DNA from: JAHHLP01 sp041609895 | GTDB taxonomy: Bacteria; Bacteroidota; Rhodothermia; Rhodothermales; JABDKH01 | Direction: 5' to 3' | Assembly (NCBI GenBank): GCA_041609895.1 | Contig: JBFIPX010000160.1 | Location: 1 to 7,890 of the forward strand | Length of the DNA: 7,890 nt | In this document: positions 7,101 to 7,890 of the stretch, one piece after another | Layout of the letters: every line of letters starts with the position of its first letter | How positions within the stretch are numbered: the stretch's first letter is position 1 | Made by a program: the position numbers and the translations under genes | Notes under the pieces: model-generated | Told to the model about the DNA's origin: nothing | What the model saw: the letters and a program-made list of their open reading frames with translations, nothing else | Databases searched by the model: none

Positions 7101-7850
7101 TTACTTATTAGCCTGCAACGCTATACAAACACCGACCGGGTCTCGTATGACGGCGTGCCCGGCGTCAGCCGATCCCTTGATGATCTCGCCGCCGCCCTCG
7201 CGAACGAGTCGAAGACTCTCCTCGAGATCATCGACGGGCAGACTAAGTATCCAGACGGTTGGGATTCCCGCGTGATCACCGCCCGCATGGCAGATTTCCG
7301 CCGCAGACACACCGTCGGGTCGCCGCATTTCGAATCCGCCGTCGACGGCGACAGAGGCTGCCGACCATCCGACGACCTGTTCGTAGAAACGGCACGTCGT
7401 CGGGACGTCCGAAACCACAAGCGTCAGCCAGGATATACGACCAATACGTTGAGGTTGGTCTGCTGCCTCCAATTCGTCGTCAACGACAGGGATTACGCCG
7501 AATGCAGCACCCATCGGGTCTACGAGAACGGCCCACTGACTTTGACCGTCATCGCTCTTGCCGTGCATTAGCTCGCTGCCACCAAGTTCGAGTGTGCGCG
7601 CCGCGCTCGCACCAACGTCGGAAACCTGGAAGTGCGGCATCCATTGCAGCGGGAGGGCCTCGTATTCAGGGGAGCGAGCCCCCAAGCCGATGACCGGTGT
7701 GCCCCGATTGTTCGTCAGATCGTCACGCCAAAGCGGGGCACTCCCTGTCGTTAGGATCTGTGAGTAGAAGCTGAGTTCCCGCTCGTGCTCCGGCACCGCA
7801 ATATCTGCGCTGAGGGCTCCGCCGACGCCGGGGGCAAAGGGATTTCGCAT
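7101..7850 (-). CDS. Two-domain VOC (glyoxalase/bleomycin-resistance fold) family protein
   Basis: 249 residues from ATG at 7850; a GTG two codons upstream (7856) gives 251. The ATG is preferred because AGG (TACAGG) lies 10 nt before it. Residue numbers use the 251-residue version. Domain 1 (~13-125) ends with the strand motif WAVLVDPMGAAFGVIP. A short acidic linker (125-140) follows, then domain 2 (~142-249) with ISWLTLVVSDVPTTCRFYEQ and VIRDPVGVCIALQ. These alternating beta-alpha-beta-beta-beta modules and the DP-x-G strand are typical of the CFP30B-like tandem VOC proteins. Family members include metal-dependent glyoxalases, dioxygenases and drug-binding proteins. Complete metal-ligand sets are not obvious in this sequence, so the reaction cannot be named. 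No signal peptide, so probably cytoplasmic. It lies upstream of the DHFR-fold gene on the same strand and could be co-transcribed with it. Confidence 0.9.
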   Translation of the reverse strand: MRNPFAPGVGGALSADIAVPEHERELSFYSQILTTGSAPLWRDDLTNNRGTPVIGLGARSPEYEALPLQWMPHFQVSDVGASAARTLELGGSELMHGKSDDGQSQWAVLVDPMGAAFGVIPVVDDELEAADQPQRIGRISWLTLVVSDVPTTCRFYEQVVGWSAASVAVDGGFEMRRPDGVSAAEICHAGGDHAGIPTVWILSLPVDDLEESLRLVREGGGEIIKGSADAGHAVIRDPVGVCIALQANK

Positions 7851-7890
7851 GACCACCTAACCTGTATCGAGTGCGCACGAAGTTAAACAC

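Noticed and set aside
7083..7693. Plus-strand frames opposite the VOC gene
   Set aside because: The minus-strand frame shows two clear VOC domains; the plus-strand translations are Arg/His-rich without motifs.

Overview
The window is about 55% G+C by eye and looks like a chromosomal segment from the Bacteroidota/Rhodothermota side of bacteria. The main support is the 3' end of a housekeeping sigma-70 gene at the left edge. Its sigma finger and region 4 have the sequence style of RpoD from that group (GRHLSMDAPF, REAEITRLYFGIG, LTRERVRQIKEKALRKLR). A TAnnTTTG-type -7 element (5204-5211, minus strand) is also compatible with that lineage. The assignment is an inference from a few motifs. No rRNA, tRNA, CRISPR array or insertion sequence was found.

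Layout, left to right. (1) 1-430: C-terminal end of the primary sigma factor on the plus strand, closed by a strong intrinsic terminator. (2) 447-5159, minus strand: a two-gene operon. A lipoprotein-like MscS mechanosensitive channel is transcribed first, and after only 3 nt comes a 1144-residue protein made of long helical segments, a C-terminal P-loop NTPase of AAA+/STAND type and a terminal winged-helix-like domain. (3) 5160-5396: a divergent intergenic region with candidate promoters facing both ways. (4) 5397-6350, plus strand: a second, distinct MscS-family channel. (5) 6467-6991 and 7101-7850, minus strand: a RibD-C/dihydrofolate-reductase-like oxidoreductase and, upstream of it, a two-domain VOC (glyoxalase-fold) protein. 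They lie in the same orientation with a 109-nt gap.

The centre of the window is the most interesting part. Two MscS channels share one divergent promoter region, and one of them is tightly coupled to a giant NTPase. The arrangement suggests a channel whose gating, assembly or signalling is tied to an intracellular ATP-dependent switch. The NTPase has arginine where the Walker A lysine normally sits. The operon channel carries a lipobox and a periplasmic, coiled-coil-containing extension of about 120 residues. The right-hand pair looks like ordinary accessory metabolism or detoxification genes with no obvious link to the channels.
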